A stretch of DNA of 64,000 bases from Nocardia macrotermitis (lineage in GTDB: Bacteria; Actinomycetota; Actinomycetes; Mycobacteriales; Mycobacteriaceae): NCBI RefSeq assembly GCF_009604405.1, contig NZ_WEGK01000011.1:186001-250000 (forward strand). Reading direction: 5' to 3'. Each line of letters begins with the position of its first letter. Within the stretch, counting starts at the first letter, position 1. Positions 61,144 to 64,000 of this stretch are shown here, piece by piece. Under the pieces are notes generated by a model. The model was not told the origin of the DNA and ran no database searches. It saw only the letters and a list, made by a program, of their open reading frames with translations. Position numbers and translations under genes: made by a program.

Positions 61144-63153
61144 ATGGTTGCCCAGGGCTCTGATTCTCCCGGCGACACCGCCGCTTCTCCCGGCGACACC
61201 GCCTCGCGGGCGGGCCGCGCAGCTGCGGCCGGAACCGGTGGTGTCGCAGCGAAATTGGAAAAGGTCGTCATCCGATTCGCCGGTGACTCCGGCGACGGCA
61301 TGCAGCTGACCGGTGACCGCTTCACGCACGAGGCCGCCGCATTCGGCAACGACCTCGCCACTCAACCGAATTTCCCCGCCGAGATCCGCGCACCTCAGGG
61401 CACGCTACCCGGGGTCTCCTCCTTCCAGATCCAGATCGCCGACTACGACATCCTCACCGCGGGCGACCAGCCCGATGTGCTGGTGGCGATGAATCCGGCC
61501 GCGCTGAAGGCGAATGTGGAGGATCTGCCGCGCGGGGCCACCATCATCGTCAACACCGACGAGTTCACCAAGCGCACGCTGACCAAGGTCGGTTACGCGG
61601 CCGATCCGCTCTCCGACGATTCACTGTCCGATTTCGTCGTGCACCGGGTGCCGATGACCTCGCTGACGCTGGGCGCGACCGAATCGACCGGCGTCGGCAA
61701 GAAGGACGGCCAGCGCGCGAAGAACATGTTCGCCCTGGGCCTGCTGTCCTGGATGTACGGGCGGCCGATCGGCGGCACCGAGCAGTTCATGCGGGAGAAG
61801 TTCGCCGCCAAACCCGATATCGCCGAGGCCAATATCCTCGCGTTCCGGGCGGGCTGGAACTACGGCGAGACCACCGAGGCGTTCGCGACCACCTACGAGG
61901 TCGCCCCGGCGGCGCTGCCCGCGGGCACCTATCGGCAGATCACCGGTAACACCGCGCTGGCGTACGGCATCGTGGCGGCCGGGCAGCTCGCGGGCCTGCC
62001 GGTCTTCCTGGGTACCTATCCGATCACGCCCGCCTCGGACATCCTGCACGAGTTGAGCAAGCACAAGAACTTCGGCGTGACCACGTTCCAGGCGGAGGAC
62101 GAGATCGCCGGAATCGGTGCGGCACTGGGCGCTTCGCTGGGCGGCGCGCTCGGGGTGACCAGCACCTCGGGGCCCGGTCTGGCGCTCAAGAGCGAGACCA
62201 TCGGCCTGGCGGTGATGACCGAGCTGCCGCTGCTGATCGTGGACGTGCAGCGCGGCGGGCCGTCCACGGGGCTGCCGACCAAGACCGAACAGGCCGATCT
62301 GCTCCAGGCGCTGTACGGGCGCAATGGTGAATCGCCGGTCGCGATCCTCGCGCCGCGTTCACCGGCCGACTGTTTCGCGGTGGCGGTGGAGGCCGCGCGC
62401 ATCGCGCTGACCTACCGCACGCCGGTGCTGCTGCTCTCGGACGGTTCGATCGCGAATGGTTCGGAGCCGTGGGCGATTCCGCGCGTTTCCGATCTCGCCC
62501 CGATCGACCCGGCCTTCGAAGCCGATGCGGCCGAGGATGATTCGGATCCGTACCAGCCCTATGCGCGCGATCCGGAAACGCTGGCCCGTTCGCTGGCGGT
62601 GCCGGGTACGCGCGGGCGCGCGCACCGGATCGGCGGCCTGGAGAAGGCCGACGGCACCGGCAACATCTCCTACGATCCGGCGAATCACGATCTGATGGTC
62701 CGGCTGCGGCAGGCGAAGATCGACGGCATCGAGGTGCCGGACCTCGAGGTCGACGACCCCAGCGGCAATGCCGAACTGCTGTTGATCGGCTGGGGCAGCT
62801 CGTACGGGCCGATCGGCGAGGCGTGCCGCCGGGCGCGGCGGCGCGGGGTGCCGGTGGCGCAGGCGCATCTGCGGCATCTGAATCCGTTGCCCGCCAACAC
62901 CGGTGAGGTGCTGAGCCGCTATCGCACCGTGGTCGCGCCGGAGATGAACGGCGGTCAGCTGGCCATGCTGCTGCGCGCCCGCTACCTGGTCGACGTGCAG
63001 CCCTGGACGAAGGTCGCCGGAACCGCCTTCTCGGCGCAGGAGCTGGTCGGGGTGATCGACGCGGCACTGGACGGCTCACTCGCGGAACTCGAGAACGACA
63101 AGGCCTTCGCCGCACGCGCGCGGGCGACCTACCGCACCGCAGGGGGTAAATGA
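61144..63153 (+). CDS. korA: 2-oxoglutarate:ferredoxin oxidoreductase subunit alpha
   Basis: A 669-residue subunit with the gamma domain fused in front of the alpha domain: residues about 38-215 carry IRFAGDSGDGMQLTGDR, then the pyrimidine-binding part with LGTYPITPASDILHEL and TSGPGLALKSE. The enzyme makes succinyl-CoA from 2-oxoglutarate while reducing ferredoxin, an alternative to the dehydrogenase complex in the TCA cycle. The stop overlaps the korB start region (AAATGATG). Confidence 0.95.
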   Translation: MVAQGSDSPGDTAASPGDTASRAGRAAAAGTGGVAAKLEKVVIRFAGDSGDGMQLTGDRFTHEAAAFGNDLATQPNFPAEIRAPQGTLPGVSSFQIQIADYDILTAGDQPDVLVAMNPAALKANVEDLPRGATIIVNTDEFTKRTLTKVGYAADPLSDDSLSDFVVHRVPMTSLTLGATESTGVGKKDGQRAKNMFALGLLSWMYGRPIGGTEQFMREKFAAKPDIAEANILAFRAGWNYGETTEAFATTYEVAPAALPAGTYRQITGNTALAYGIVAAGQLAGLPVFLGTYPITPASDILHELSKHKNFGVTTFQAEDEIAGIGAALGASLGGALGVTSTSGPGLALKSETIGLAVMTELPLLIVDVQRGGPSTGLPTKTEQADLLQALYGRNGESPVAILAPRSPADCFAVAVEAARIALTYRTPVLLLSDGSIANGSEPWAIPRVSDLAPIDPAFEADAAEDDSDPYQPYARDPETLARSLAVPGTRGRAHRIGGLEKADGTGNISYDPANHDLMVRLRQAKIDGIEVPDLEVDDPSGNAELLLIGWGSSYGPIGEACRRARRRGVPVAQAHLRHLNPLPANTGEVLSRYRTVVAPEMNGGQLAMLLRARYLVDVQPWTKVAGTAFSAQELVGVIDAALDGSLAELENDKAFAARARATYRTAGGK

Positions 63154-64000
63154 TGACGATCGTGGAAACCTCGCTCGTCGGGGCCGATCTGGGCCTGACC
63201 GGGCTGTCCGGCGTGCCGGGCGCGGACGGGCCGCAGAAGGTCAAGGACTACACCTCCGATCAGGAGGTGCGCTGGTGTCCGGGCTGCGGCGACTACGTCA
63301 TCCTGGCGACCGTGCGCAGCTTCCTGGCCGATCTCGGTCTGCGCCGGGAGAACATGATGTTCGTCTCGGGGATCGGCTGCTCCAGCCGTTTCCCGTACTA
63401 CCTGGACGCCTACGGAATCCACTCGATCCACGGCCGCGCGCCCGCCATCGCGACCGGTCTGGCGGTGACCCGCCCGGACCTGTCGGTGTGGGTGGTGACC
63501 GGTGACGGCGATGCGCTGTCCATCGGCGGCAATCACCTCATCCACGCGCTGCGCCGCAATGTGAACATGACGATCCTGCTGTTCAACAACCGGATCTACG
63601 GCCTCACCAAGGGCCAGTACTCGCCGACCTCGGAGCCGGGCAAGGTCACCAAGTCGACGCCGATGGGGTCGGTGGACCACCCGTTCAACACGCTGTCGGT
63701 GGCGCTGGGCGCGGAGGCCACCTTCGCCGCGCGGGCGCTGGATTCCGATCGTGCCGGCCTGACCGAGGTGCTGCGCGCGGCCGCGGAACATCGCGGCACC
63801 TCCTTCGTGGAGATCCTGCAGGACTGCCCGATCTTCAACGACGGCTCGTTCGACGTGCTGCGCAAGGACAATGCCGAATCGCATCTGATCCCGTTGCGGC
63901 ACGGTCAGCCGCTGCGTTTCGGCGCGGAAGGTGAATTCGCGGTGGTGCGAAGGGGTTTCGGCCTCGAGGTGGTGGCGTCGGATTCGGTCGCCGAGGCCGA
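63153..64000 (+). CDS. korB: 2-oxoglutarate:ferredoxin oxidoreductase subunit beta (partial)
   Basis: Thiamine-diphosphate-binding subunit; about 282 residues are present before the right edge. CPGCGDYVIL and GIGCSSRFPYY hold cluster-related cysteines, and GDGDALSIGGNH with NNRIYGLTKGQ forms the cofactor site. ATG 63153 has AGGGGG five to six bases upstream; the ATG at 63150 is equally in frame and overlaps the korA stop. Confidence 0.95.
   Translation, partial: MTIVETSLVGADLGLTGLSGVPGADGPQKVKDYTSDQEVRWCPGCGDYVILATVRSFLADLGLRRENMMFVSGIGCSSRFPYYLDAYGIHSIHGRAPAIATGLAVTRPDLSVWVVTGDGDALSIGGNHLIHALRRNVNMTILLFNNRIYGLTKGQYSPTSEPGKVTKSTPMGSVDHPFNTLSVALGAEATFAARALDSDRAGLTEVLRAAAEHRGTSFVEILQDCPIFNDGSFDVLRKDNAESHLIPLRHGQPLRFGAEGEFAVVRRGFGLEVVASDSVAEA

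Overview
The window is very GC-rich, with frequent GTG starts and many four-base start/stop overlaps. Its housekeeping genes follow an order I recall from the Mycobacterium tuberculosis chromosome: ruvC-ruvA-ruvB, then yajC-secD-secF-peptide-binding lipoprotein-apt-rel, then ppiB, hisS and a radical SAM gene (Rv2578c-like), then korA-korB. With type VII secretion substrates, F420-type oxidoreductases and a Baeyer-Villiger monooxygenase, this points to Mycobacteriales, most likely Nocardia or a close relative. Identifications come from reading motifs and remembered family sequences; no search was run.

Left part (1-8.0 kb). A polyol or sugar ABC-transporter operon on the minus strand runs SorC-type regulator, binding lipoprotein, permease, permease, ATPase. 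A mannitol-type dehydrogenase is divergent to it. A lone tnpB element sits antiparallel between the two permease genes. A zinc-ribbon protein follows.

8.0-21 kb. A guanidinium-type SMR exporter and a macro-domain protein lie before ruvCAB, which has an SOS box. An AAA ATPase/VWA pair, a DUF1707 protein, a secreted glycine-zipper protein, a 330-residue unknown, a four-repeat DivIVA-like protein and a monooxygenase follow. The 330-residue gene is bracketed by two unrelated tandem-repeat arrays, one of 15 units of about 21 bp and one a pentamer/19-bp array.

21-32 kb. yajC-secD-secF, a peptide-binding lipoprotein and apt lead to rel. Three genes (secreted protein, small membrane protein, ABC-F ATPase) lie between apt and rel.

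32-51 kb is the accessory block, between rel and ppiB, which I recall as neighbours in M. tuberculosis. After a DMT transporter and about 1 kb without a convincing gene comes a tightly packed 15.6-kb plus-strand operon resembling a type IV secretion system. It encodes two degenerate P-loop proteins, two small pilin-like membrane proteins, two VirB8-like proteins, a VirB6-like protein, a VirB4 function split over two genes, a transposase-derived HTH protein, a three-domain wall hydrolase whose NlpC/P60 domain has lost its catalytic residues, a VirD4-like ATPase and a duplicated DUF4913 protein. No relaxase, integrase or att repeat is visible, so it may be a resident envelope or secretion machine rather than a mobile conjugative element.

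51-64 kb. ppiB, hisS, a membrane protein, malate dehydrogenase, an LLM oxidoreductase, an EspC-like type VII substrate with its large partner, an NAD-dependent epimerase, an SOS-boxed radical SAM gene, korA and the start of korB. The LLM and epimerase promoters share TAGAAC-type palindromes resembling KstR operators.
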